This document shows, one piece after another, positions 39,057 to 47,003 of a DNA stretch of 64,000 bases. Source of the DNA: Billgrantia ethanolica (GTDB taxonomy: Bacteria > Pseudomonadota > Gammaproteobacteria > Pseudomonadales > Halomonadaceae); assembly GCF_021404305.1 (NCBI RefSeq), contig NZ_JABFTX010000001.1, forward strand, positions 1,178,001-1,242,000, in the 5' to 3' direction. Every line of letters begins with the position of its first letter. The first letter of the stretch is position 1. Both the position numbers and the translations under genes were made by a program. The notes under the pieces were generated by a model. It saw only the letters and a list, made by a program, of their open reading frames with translations. It was not told the DNA's origin and made no database searches.

Positions 39057-41312
39057 TCAGCCCTGCACGACATAACTGTCGGCGTAACCCAAGCGCTTCA
39101 ACTCACCACGCAGTGCCACCAGCTCAGTCGGATCGCCGATGGGGCCGAGCTGGATCCGGTGCAGCGCGGCAGAGCTGACCAGACGCATCGGCTTGGCCAG
39201 GGCATCGCTGAGCTGGCTGCCGAGCTGCTGGGCTCGTCCCGCATCGCTCAGGGCTACCACCTGCAGGTAGGCGCCCTGCTCGACACCCACCGCCTGCGGC
39301 TCTGCCTGGCCGGCAACGGCCAGCTCGCCATGAACCTCGCCCTGAACTTCGCGATAGACGCTGGCAACGGGCTGCTGCTGGGCCCAGAATTCGGCCACGC
39401 TCAGCTGAGTGGCGTGCTCCGTTTCCTGAGTGCCGATAGCCGGCCACTGCTGCACGGACGACATGTCGAGATTTTCACCTACACGCTCGAGAGTGACTTC
39501 CACGCGGCGGTTCTGACGGCGCCCTTCTACCGTGTCGTTGCTCGCCACCGGACGACGTGAGCCGTAGCCGCGGGTCTGGATCAGACCGCGATCGACCCCC
39601 TGACCGACCAGGTAATCCGCCACGCTGTCTGCACGACGCTGCGAAAGCGGATCGTTGATGGCATGGGTTCCGGTGCTGTCGGCATGGCCGGCGATGAAGA
39701 CTCGCGCCAGATCGGTACGGTCACGGATTTGGCCGGCCAACTGTGCGAGTTCCTGACGCGCGTCGGGGCCCAGCTCGGCGCTGTTGATGGCGAACAGAGC
39801 ATCGGCGGAAAGCGTGACGTCCGGTGCGCGGGTCGGAGCCGGCGCACTGATTCCCCGGGTGAAGTCGGCCAGGGTGAAGCCGCCGGGACCGTCGATCGGG
39901 CACAGCACGCTCGGGTCGAGCGCCACACCGTCGCTGCCCAGTTCGGCCAGGGTAGGCATGTCGTCACGCATGACGCCGAGTGCCTGCATCAGCTGGCCCA
40001 TGGCCGCCAGGGTGCGCGCATCGGCCAGGGCAATGTCGTACTGGGCGTTGGCGTAGGCACGGCTGGCCTCGAAGTACTCGTTCTCGCTGTCGAGCACGTC
40101 GAGCAGGGTGCGCTGGCCGATGTCGAACTGCTGCTGGTAAGCGCCACGAACACGATCGATGGATTGACGATGCTCGTTGAGGTAGCGGATCTGTTCACGC
40201 AGGCGCTGGGTATCGTTGTAGGCGATCTGCGTGGTTTGACGCACGTTGGTACAGGCCAGGTCACGCTGGTCGATGGCCTGCTCGACACGATCGCTGGCCG
40301 CGCGGAACGACGCCAGGTCGCTGCCGCCGCGGTACAGGTTCATGCTGGCGACCAGTTCGATGCTGTGACGGTCGCGCCGACCGAAGCCATCGAAGCCGCT
40401 TTCGTTGTTGTTGGTACCGGTGCGACCGCGCAGATCCAGGCGCGGCTGGAATCCGGCGCGGGTGCCGGCCTGCTCGGCCCGAGCCGCCTCGATGTTCTCG
40501 ATGGCGGCGTGGAAATCGGGATTGCCCTGAAAGGCCAGATTGACGGCTTCGCTCACCGACGGCGGCAGGCGGTTGTCGAGCTGCGGCGCCGGGGCCAGAT
40601 TTTCGGCGGGCAGGCTGCCGACGATGCGCAGATAGCGTGCAGTGACGTCGTGCAGGTTGGAGGCCTCGGTCATCAGGTTGGATTCAGCCAACGCCAGACG
40701 ACCGCTGATCTGTTCGAGGTCGACACCGCGACCTGCACCCGAGCGGACCCGATCTTCGATCTGGTTGAACACACGCAGGTGATCGGCATAGTTGTCCTGA
40801 GCAAGGCTCACCAGCTCGCGGTAGCGGCGCACGTCGAGGTAGGCGCGAGTGGCCTCCAGGGCGACGTTCTCGCTGGCACCGAGCAGCTCGTAATAGCGCA
40901 CCAGCTTGGCACGATCGAGTCGCTCGACCTCGCTGCGAGTGGCAAAGCCGTCATAGATCATCTGGGTCAGGCGCAGCTCGGCGAAGTCGGTGTCGTAGCT
41001 GCCGCGTCCATCGCCCTGACGATCTTCACGACCGACGCCGGCTGCCGCGTCGATGCTAGGCAGGTAGTTGCCTCGTGCCACACCGACATCATGGCCGGCA
41101 GCGCTCAAGCCGTTCCAGGCCGCCTTGACTTCCGGATTGGTGACCAGCGCCTGGCGCACGACCTGCTGAATATCCGACGATCCCGGCGCCGCCAGCCCGG
41201 GCGGCAGAGTCTGGGCCACCGCGGCCGACAGCGGTAGCAACGCGAGCGAAGACCCCACCAGCGCGGCCTTGGCCAGCCTGTGGGTACGAGAGAGGTCTGC
41301 GGCATTTTTCAT
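39057..41312 (-). CDS. lapE: TolC-type outer-membrane exporter fused to OmpA-like and SPOR domains
   Basis: 751 residues, against about 450 for ordinary LapE/TolC. A signal peptide (1-33, cleavage after SAAVA) is followed by the two TolC repeats (about 45-450; LRLTQMIYDGFATRSEVERL and SMNLYRGGSDLASFR). Next is an OmpA-C peptidoglycan-binding domain (about 497-610): FIAGHADSTGTHAIN with Asp545, and the RRADSVADYL helix with Arg560. After a linker comes a SPOR-like domain (about 677-751; GAYLQVVALSD, RIQLGPIGD). No frameshift or stop separates them. The extra domains would anchor the exporter to peptidoglycan. AAGGGA precedes the ATG. First gene of the lapE-B-C-luxR operon. Confidence 0.92.
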   Translation of the reverse strand: MKNAADLSRTHRLAKAALVGSSLALLPLSAAVAQTLPPGLAAPGSSDIQQVVRQALVTNPEVKAAWNGLSAAGHDVGVARGNYLPSIDAAAGVGREDRQGDGRGSYDTDFAELRLTQMIYDGFATRSEVERLDRAKLVRYYELLGASENVALEATRAYLDVRRYRELVSLAQDNYADHLRVFNQIEDRVRSGAGRGVDLEQISGRLALAESNLMTEASNLHDVTARYLRIVGSLPAENLAPAPQLDNRLPPSVSEAVNLAFQGNPDFHAAIENIEAARAEQAGTRAGFQPRLDLRGRTGTNNNESGFDGFGRRDRHSIELVASMNLYRGGSDLASFRAASDRVEQAIDQRDLACTNVRQTTQIAYNDTQRLREQIRYLNEHRQSIDRVRGAYQQQFDIGQRTLLDVLDSENEYFEASRAYANAQYDIALADARTLAAMGQLMQALGVMRDDMPTLAELGSDGVALDPSVLCPIDGPGGFTLADFTRGISAPAPTRAPDVTLSADALFAINSAELGPDARQELAQLAGQIRDRTDLARVFIAGHADSTGTHAINDPLSQRRADSVADYLVGQGVDRGLIQTRGYGSRRPVASNDTVEGRRQNRRVEVTLERVGENLDMSSVQQWPAIGTQETEHATQLSVAEFWAQQQPVASVYREVQGEVHGELAVAGQAEPQAVGVEQGAYLQVVALSDAGRAQQLGSQLSDALAKPMRLVSSAALHRIQLGPIGDPTELVALRGELKRLGYADSYVVQG

Positions 41313-41755
41313 GGGAGTTCCCTTTACATGTTTTTCGGTCGCCCCGTCTGCACAGGCGATCCGTCGAGTTGTGGAGACATGTTCTTGTTATTACGGGGCT
41401 CACCCGGTCCAAACCGGATGGTGCATCCTTTCCCGATTCCCTTCTGAATACTGATTCGCCTGATCCACGCTGCAGCATGAACTTCATGCCGTTACATCAA
41501 GTTACCGCTGACATGGCGATTCGCAAGCGATCAGGGTATGTCAACCCTTTTATGTAAGCTAGCGTAACTGAGGTTGTCCTATTGTCCAATAGATTCCTTT
41601 GCTGTTTTTCAACCTTTCGCATGAGATTGTTCTAGATCAAGGCAGGAGGCGTGCACCTCCGCGGCTGGCCCTCGACGTGGCTCTCCCGCCAGGCGCCAAA
41701 CATGCTATCGTCAGCGTCATGAACAGCCTGCGCCATCGGCAAAAGGAGACAGGAC
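41313..41755. other. 443-bp divergent intergenic region
   Basis: No gene is visible here. Between the divergent lapE and 41756 genes it holds shared motif copy C, an AT-richer core (41500-41640) and a TTGACA on minus (41544-41539) without a good -10 partner. The lapE leader would be about 230 nt if the -10-like CATAAA at 41554-41549 is used. No hairpin with a T run was seen. Confidence 0.6.
41574..41591. promoter_or_regulatory. Shared 18-bp motif, copy C
   Basis: Minus strand TATTGGACAATAGGACAA; it contains the palindrome TATTGGACAATA. Relative to lapE the motif is flipped compared with copies A and B. CATAAA lies 19 bp downstream on minus. It could also serve the plus-strand gene at 41756. 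Confidence 0.5.
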
Positions 41756-42040
41756 ATGTCAGCCTCATCTGAAATTCAGAAAACACGCGTTATCAATGAG
41801 CTGCGCGGCTTCATCAAGAAGTTGCTACAGGACCCGCGCATTCTCGAACAGTCGCTGGAAATTGCGCGCCGTCATTACAGCGAGGGCAAGCCCGAAGAGG
41901 CCGCGGCTCGTATCGCCAACGAAATTTCCGATACCACCAGCGTTCACATCCCCGAAGATCCGCAGGAACACTCCGAAGCCGACAAGCTGTTCCTGGAATT
42001 GCTGAAGGAGGTGATCGGCGAGGAGCAGGCGCTCTACTGA
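41756..42040 (+). CDS. Small hypothetical protein
   Basis: 94 residues, not recognised. Predicted mostly helical, with alternating charge (RVINELRGFIKKLLQDPRIL, then EGKPEEAAARIANEI) and an acidic C-terminal helix; no membrane segment, cysteines or signal peptide. AAGGAG 8 bp before the ATG strongly supports expression. It lies between the adhesion system (divergent) and thiI (same strand, with two hairpins and a promoter in between), so it is probably monocistronic. Confidence 0.75.
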   Translation: MSASSEIQKTRVINELRGFIKKLLQDPRILEQSLEIARRHYSEGKPEEAAARIANEISDTTSVHIPEDPQEHSEADKLFLELLKEVIGEEQALY

Positions 42041-42048
42041 GTTACACG

Positions 42049-42093
42049 GCCACGCAACGGCGTGGCTCGATTGGCGGGCGCCGCTCGGCGCCC
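42049..42093 (+). terminator. Two tandem hairpins after the small hypothetical gene
   Basis: GCCACGC-AACG-GCGTGGC (42049-42066) and GGGCGCC-GCTC-GGCGCCC (42076-42093), 8 bp beyond the stop. They are GC-rich with tight loops but have no T run, so termination is plausible, not certain. Confidence 0.45.
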
Positions 42094-42146
42094 TGACTCC
42101 CCGAATGGGTTCGAGACGAGAATTTCCCCACCCCCACCCGTCTCTC

Positions 42147-42155
42147 TGGTATAAT
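42147..42155 (+). promoter_or_regulatory. Extended -10 promoter of thiI
   Basis: TGGTATAAT: a perfect TATAAT with an upstream TGn element, 42 bp before the thiI ATG. No -35 consensus is seen, which extended -10 promoters tolerate. Confidence 0.6.
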
Positions 42156-42197
42156 GGCAAGCAATTGTTTTCCAAAACTTTTACAAATTCCTTGCCC

Positions 42198-43673
42198 ATG
42201 TACTATCTGCTCAAGCTGTTTCCTGAAATCACCATCAAGTCACGTTCGGTGCGCCGCCAGATGACCCGCTGCCTGGTCGGCAACATCCGCAACGTGTTGC
42301 GACCGCTGGGCGAGACGATAGACGTTCAGGGCGGCTGGGACGCGCTGAAGGTGCTCATGCCGGCTGACGCCGAGCCCGACTGGTATCGCGAGATCCAGGA
42401 GACTTTGTGCGACATTCCGGGCGTGCATGAGGTGCAGTGCGTCGAGGAGGTGCCTTTCGTCTCCTTCGAGGACACTACCGTACGGCTGCTGCCCGTGTGG
42501 CGAGACGCCATCGCCGGTCGTACCTTTCGAATTACGGTGAAACGCCGTGGGGTGCACGACTTCACCTCGGAACAGCTCGAGCGCCACCTCGGCCGAGCGC
42601 TGCTGGATGCGGCGCCCGATGCCAGGGTAAGGCTGAAGGACCCGGACGTGGACGTCAGAGTCGACGTGGTGGAAGGCCGCCTGCGCATGGTACGCCAGCG
42701 CTGGCCCGGCCTCGGCGGCTACCCCCTGGGGCTGCAGGGCCAGGCCCTGACGCTGATCTCGGGTGGTTACGACTCGCCGGTGGCGGCCTGGAAGATGATG
42801 CGCCGCGGCATCAAGACCCACTTCCTCTTCTTTGAACTCGGTGGCGCCGGCCATGAGGCCGCGGTACGCGAAGTGGCACACCACCTGTGGCATCGCTACT
42901 CCCGCTCGCATCGCGTGAAGTTCATTGCAGTGCCGTTCGAAGGCGTGGTGGCGGAACTGCAGCGCAGCATTCCCGATGGTCTCATCGGTGTGACGCTGAA
43001 GCGCATGATGGTGCGCGCCGCGAGTCGCATCGCCACCCGCGCACGCATCCCGATGCTGGTGACCGGCGATGCCATCGCACAGGTCTCGAGTCAGAGCCTG
43101 ACCAACCTGGTACTGATGGACGAGGCCAGCGACGTGCCGATCCTGCGTCCGCTGATTGCCGAGGACAAGCAAACCATCATCGACACCGCTCGCCAGATCG
43201 GCACCGCCACGTATGCCGAAGGAATGCCCGAGGTCTGCGGCGCCGTTTCCCAGCGGCCCAACACCCAGGCACGTCATGACAAGGTGATCGCCGCCGAGGA
43301 GAATTTCGACTTCAGCGTGCTGGACGACGCCGTGCAGCGAGCGGTGCTGACGCGCTCCGATCAACTGCTGGAGCAAGCCCAAACAGCAGCCCCCGAACTC
43401 GAAGTGATCACCGATCTACGGACAGCAGTCAACGGCTCCGACGTCAGCGTGATCGACATACGCCCGCCGGCGGAACGTGAAGCAGCTCCCCTGTCGCTGT
43501 CCCAGGTCGAGTGTCTGGAAATCCCCTTCTTCGAGTTGCAGTCGCGTGCCGAAGCGCTGCCTGACGACCGTCGCTATCTGCTCTACTGCGCTCAGGGTGT
43601 GATGAGCCGTATGCAAGCCATGCATCTTCACGATCGCGGACTGACTCACTTCGGCGTCTATCGCGACGGCTGA
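42198..43673 (+). CDS. thiI: tRNA 4-thiouridine synthase / thiamine sulfurtransferase
   Basis: 491 residues from ATG 42198 (MYYLLKLFPEITIKSRSVRR), matching the E. coli ThiI start; the frame opens at 42105 upstream of the promoter. A ferredoxin-like/THUMP RNA-binding region (1-~165), the PP-loop ATPase ISGGYDSPVA, and a C-terminal rhodanese domain with the persulfide cysteine in YCAQGVMSRMQA. The partner disulfide cysteine is in EVCGAVSQRP. It makes s4U8 in tRNA and supplies sulfur for the thiamine thiazole. Full-length bifunctional form. Confidence 0.96.
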   Translation: MYYLLKLFPEITIKSRSVRRQMTRCLVGNIRNVLRPLGETIDVQGGWDALKVLMPADAEPDWYREIQETLCDIPGVHEVQCVEEVPFVSFEDTTVRLLPVWRDAIAGRTFRITVKRRGVHDFTSEQLERHLGRALLDAAPDARVRLKDPDVDVRVDVVEGRLRMVRQRWPGLGGYPLGLQGQALTLISGGYDSPVAAWKMMRRGIKTHFLFFELGGAGHEAAVREVAHHLWHRYSRSHRVKFIAVPFEGVVAELQRSIPDGLIGVTLKRMMVRAASRIATRARIPMLVTGDAIAQVSSQSLTNLVLMDEASDVPILRPLIAEDKQTIIDTARQIGTATYAEGMPEVCGAVSQRPNTQARHDKVIAAEENFDFSVLDDAVQRAVLTRSDQLLEQAQTAAPELEVITDLRTAVNGSDVSVIDIRPPAEREAAPLSLSQVECLEIPFFELQSRAEALPDDRRYLLYCAQGVMSRMQAMHLHDRGLTHFGVYRDG

Positions 43674-43781
43674 AAGCGCTTCGCACCGCTCGGTTACAAT
43701 TTCTTTTTTAGCAACTACTTTATTGCCCCACCGGACTAGGCTAAAACAAAAAGTATGAGTCGCGGTCGAGTGGGGTGACGT

Positions 43782-46700
43782 ATGAGTGTGCGCGGTACTT
43801 CGTCACGCCGGGATTCGCCTACCGTGGCGTGGCGCGACAACGGCGATTCGCTGCCCAGGCGTTCGCCGTTCATTGAAGAACCGAGAATCGCCCCAGCTCC
43901 TCGGCCGGAGCCGTCGCGCCGCTGGCTTTATATGACACTGGCGCTCTTGCTGGTGGTATTCGGCGTATCCCTGGCCACGCTGCTCGTCGCCGAGGCCAAG
44001 ACATCCCACTTTCAGGCCCAGGAGCTTTCCCGCTACGCCTCTACCCTGCGCTACAGCCTGGAAACCGGCCGCAGCACGCAGATCCTGTTTCCTCAACATG
44101 GCCCCTTCGATCAACGCCTGGGCTATACCCTGCTGCCGGAGCTCGAGTCACGCCTGAACAATCGTGGTTACGAGATTGCCGAGCAGGCCCGCTTCACGCC
44201 CGCCCTGCTCGACTACACCCGCCGCGGCTTCTTCCCCCCGTACGCGGAGAAGACCCAGGCCGGCCTGATCATCGAGGAGTGCCGCGGCGACTCTTTCTAC
44301 GAATTCCGCCACCCTCAGCGTCAATACGCCAACTTCGAGGCCATTCCACCGGTGATACTGCAGGTGCTGCTGTTCATCGAGAACCGGCATTTGCTGAACG
44401 AAAGCACTCCCTATGCCAACCCAGCCGTCGACTGGCCACGCTTCACCCGAGCGGCCATGTCGCAGGTGGGCCGCGCTCTGGATCTTTCGGAGCAGTCCGC
44501 CGGTGGCAGCACCCTGGCCACCCAAGTGGAGAAGTATCGGCATTCTCCGCGAGGACTGACCTACTCGCCGATGGAGAAACTGCGCCAGATGGTCTCCGCC
44601 AGCGTGCGCAGCTATCGCCACGGACCGCAAACCATGACGGCTCGCCAGGACGTGGCACTGGACTACCTCAACACCGTGCCGCTGTCCGCGGCGCCGGGCT
44701 ACGGCGAGGTGCATGGACTCGGCGACGGCCTGTGGGTCTGGTTCGGCGCCGATTTCGACACTCTCAACCGGCGCTTGGCGATCGGCTTCGATGGCGTCGA
44801 CGAACGCGCGGAGACCGGGCTGGCACTGCGCCAGGTGGTGGCCCTGATGATCGCTCAGCGACGCCCCTCCTGGTATCTGGCCAGCGGCAAGCAGGCCCTG
44901 GAGGAGCTGACCGACAGCCATCTTCGCCTGCTGAGGCAGGAAGGGGTGGTGCCGTACGACCTCGCCCAAGCGGCGCTGGAGCAGCGCCTGTCGTTCCGTA
45001 ACTTCGGCACGTCTCCGTTCGACCTGCGCAACGAGCCCGACAAGGGCATCCAGATGGCGCGTCAACGTCTGGGGGGCATGCTCGGCATGTCTTTCTACGA
45101 TCTCGATCGGCTCGACCTCAGAGCCAGCACCACGCTGCACGCCGATCTGCAGCGGGACGCGACCCGTTACCTGCATCGCCTGGCGGACCCGGACTTCGCC
45201 GCCGAGATCGGCCTGCTGGGTGACCGCCTGCTGTCACGGGAGCGGACACAGGACGTGCGCTACAGCTTCACCCTGTTCGAGCGCAGCGAGGATGGCTTCC
45301 GAGTCCGCGTGCAGACCGACAATACCGACCAGCCCTTCGACATCAACCAGAGTAGCAAGCTGGAGCTGGGCTCCACCGCCAAGCTGCGGGTGCTCGCCAC
45401 CTATCTCGAGATGGTCGCCGAGGTGCACGGCCGTCATGCCGGCAAGAGCGCAGAGGCGCTACGCGCCATCGAAACCGACCGCCAGGACACGCTCAGCCGC
45501 TGGGTGCTGGACCGCCTCATCGAGAACCCCGAGCTGAGCCTCGATACCCTGCTTGGCATGGCCATGGAGCGGCGCTATTCGGCGAGCCCGGCCGAGGCCT
45601 TCTTCACTGGTGGTGGACGCCATACCTTCAGCAATTTCCGCCGCGAGGACAACGGCCGCAATCCGACCCTCTCGGAAGCCATGCGCGAATCCCTCAATCT
45701 CCCGTTCATCCGGCTGATGCGCGACCTGGTACGCTACAGCACTCACCATGCCGAGCACCGTTCGCAAGTGCTGGAGAACGACAGCGATCCGCGACGCGAA
45801 GAGTATCTGCGCCTTTTCGCCGACCGTGAGGGGCGCACCTTCCTGCAGCGTTTCTGGCGCAAGTATCGCAACCAGGACAGCGAAGCGCGTCTCGTCACCT
45901 TCCTCGAGGGACTCAACGTCTCCGCACCACGACTGGCGGCCGTGCATCGCTACCTGTTCCCCGAGGCCGACCTGGAAACGTTCCATGCATTCCTCGTCGA
46001 TTGGCTACCCAACGGCAACCGGCTCAGCGAGCGCGAGGTCGCCGCGCTATACGAGCGCTACGCGCCCGGCAACTTCAACCTGACCGATCAGGGCTACGTG
46101 GCTCGCGTTCACCCGCTGGAGCTGTGGCTGCTGGGCTACCTGCTCGACTATCCGGAGGCCAGCTTCGGCGAAGCGGTAGCGGCCAGTGCCGAGGAGCGTC
46201 AGGAGGTGTATGGCTGGCTGTTCCGCACCCGGCACCGCAGCGCCAGGGACGTTCGCATTCGCACGATGCTGGAGGTCGAGGCGTTTCTCGACATCCACGA
46301 GCGTTGGCAGCGCCTGGGCTATCCTTTCGCCCACCTGGTACCCTCGCTGGCGACGGCCGTGGGCACCTCGGGCGACCGTCCGGCGGCGCTGGCCGAACTG
46401 ATGGGCATCATTCTCAACGATGGGGTCAAGTTGCCTACCCTGCGTATCGACGAACTTCACTTCGCTGCCGATACCCCCTACGAGACGCGCTTCGTACCCG
46501 CCTACGGGCAGGCCCAGCGGGTCATGCGCTCGGAGGTGGCCACCGTGCTGCGTGAAACCCTGTCGCAAGTGGTCGAAGGGGGCACCGCCCGGCGACTACA
46601 GGGTAGCTTCAGCCTGGAAGACGGTTCGCCGCTGGTACTGGGCGGCAAGACCGGCACCGGCAACAATCGTATCGAGACGGTCAGCCGCAGCGGCCAGGTG

Positions 46701-47003
46701 ACCAGCTCGCTGGCACGCAACCGCACGGCCACTTTCGTGTTCTACCTCGGCGACGACCACTTCGGCACCCTCACCGCCTTCGTCTCGGGCAGCGCCTCGG
46801 ATGACTTCCGCTTCACCTCGGCCCTGCCGGTCCAGGTGCTGAAGGGCATGGAGCCAATCCTGCGCCCCTATCTGGCGCCAGGTGTCGGCACCTGTCCGCC
46901 GCCACAAACGGAGTACCATTTCGCCGATGACGGCGAGGCAGTTCAGCCCCCGGCCGAGAGCGACGACGGCTCTTCCTCATCGCTCTCGGTTGCCCTGCGA
47001 TAG
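43782..47003 (+). CDS. Large class A penicillin-binding protein (transglycosylase/transpeptidase)
   Basis: 1073 residues. Cytoplasmic N-terminus, one membrane helix (50-70), and a GT51 glycosyltransferase domain with the catalytic-type Glu200 (LLFIENRHLL) and GGSTLATQVEKYR (241-253). The transpeptidase has S531-T-A-K, S637-L-N and K956-T-G. The motifs lie far apart (about 106 and 319 residues), so an extra ~150-200-residue helical segment sits between SLN and KTG (about 650-850). Acts in the periplasm on peptidoglycan. The ATG has GGGGTG upstream; the 3' end overlaps the convergent RND gene by 61 bp. Not a plain PBP1a or PBP1b. Confidence 0.87.
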   Translation: MSVRGTSSRRDSPTVAWRDNGDSLPRRSPFIEEPRIAPAPRPEPSRRWLYMTLALLLVVFGVSLATLLVAEAKTSHFQAQELSRYASTLRYSLETGRSTQILFPQHGPFDQRLGYTLLPELESRLNNRGYEIAEQARFTPALLDYTRRGFFPPYAEKTQAGLIIEECRGDSFYEFRHPQRQYANFEAIPPVILQVLLFIENRHLLNESTPYANPAVDWPRFTRAAMSQVGRALDLSEQSAGGSTLATQVEKYRHSPRGLTYSPMEKLRQMVSASVRSYRHGPQTMTARQDVALDYLNTVPLSAAPGYGEVHGLGDGLWVWFGADFDTLNRRLAIGFDGVDERAETGLALRQVVALMIAQRRPSWYLASGKQALEELTDSHLRLLRQEGVVPYDLAQAALEQRLSFRNFGTSPFDLRNEPDKGIQMARQRLGGMLGMSFYDLDRLDLRASTTLHADLQRDATRYLHRLADPDFAAEIGLLGDRLLSRERTQDVRYSFTLFERSEDGFRVRVQTDNTDQPFDINQSSKLELGSTAKLRVLATYLEMVAEVHGRHAGKSAEALRAIETDRQDTLSRWVLDRLIENPELSLDTLLGMAMERRYSASPAEAFFTGGGRHTFSNFRREDNGRNPTLSEAMRESLNLPFIRLMRDLVRYSTHHAEHRSQVLENDSDPRREEYLRLFADREGRTFLQRFWRKYRNQDSEARLVTFLEGLNVSAPRLAAVHRYLFPEADLETFHAFLVDWLPNGNRLSEREVAALYERYAPGNFNLTDQGYVARVHPLELWLLGYLLDYPEASFGEAVAASAEERQEVYGWLFRTRHRSARDVRIRTMLEVEAFLDIHERWQRLGYPFAHLVPSLATAVGTSGDRPAALAELMGIILNDGVKLPTLRIDELHFAADTPYETRFVPAYGQAQRVMRSEVATVLRETLSQVVEGGTARRLQGSFSLEDGSPLVLGGKTGTGNNRIETVSRSGQVTSSLARNRTATFVFYLGDDHFGTLTAFVSGSASDDFRFTSALPVQVLKGMEPILRPYLAPGVGTCPPPQTEYHFADDGEAVQPPAESDDGSSSSLSVALR

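Noticed and set aside
41398-41418. GGTCCAAACC upstream of lapE as a further motif copy
   Set aside because: Matches only the TTGGAC half; the GGACA half is absent.
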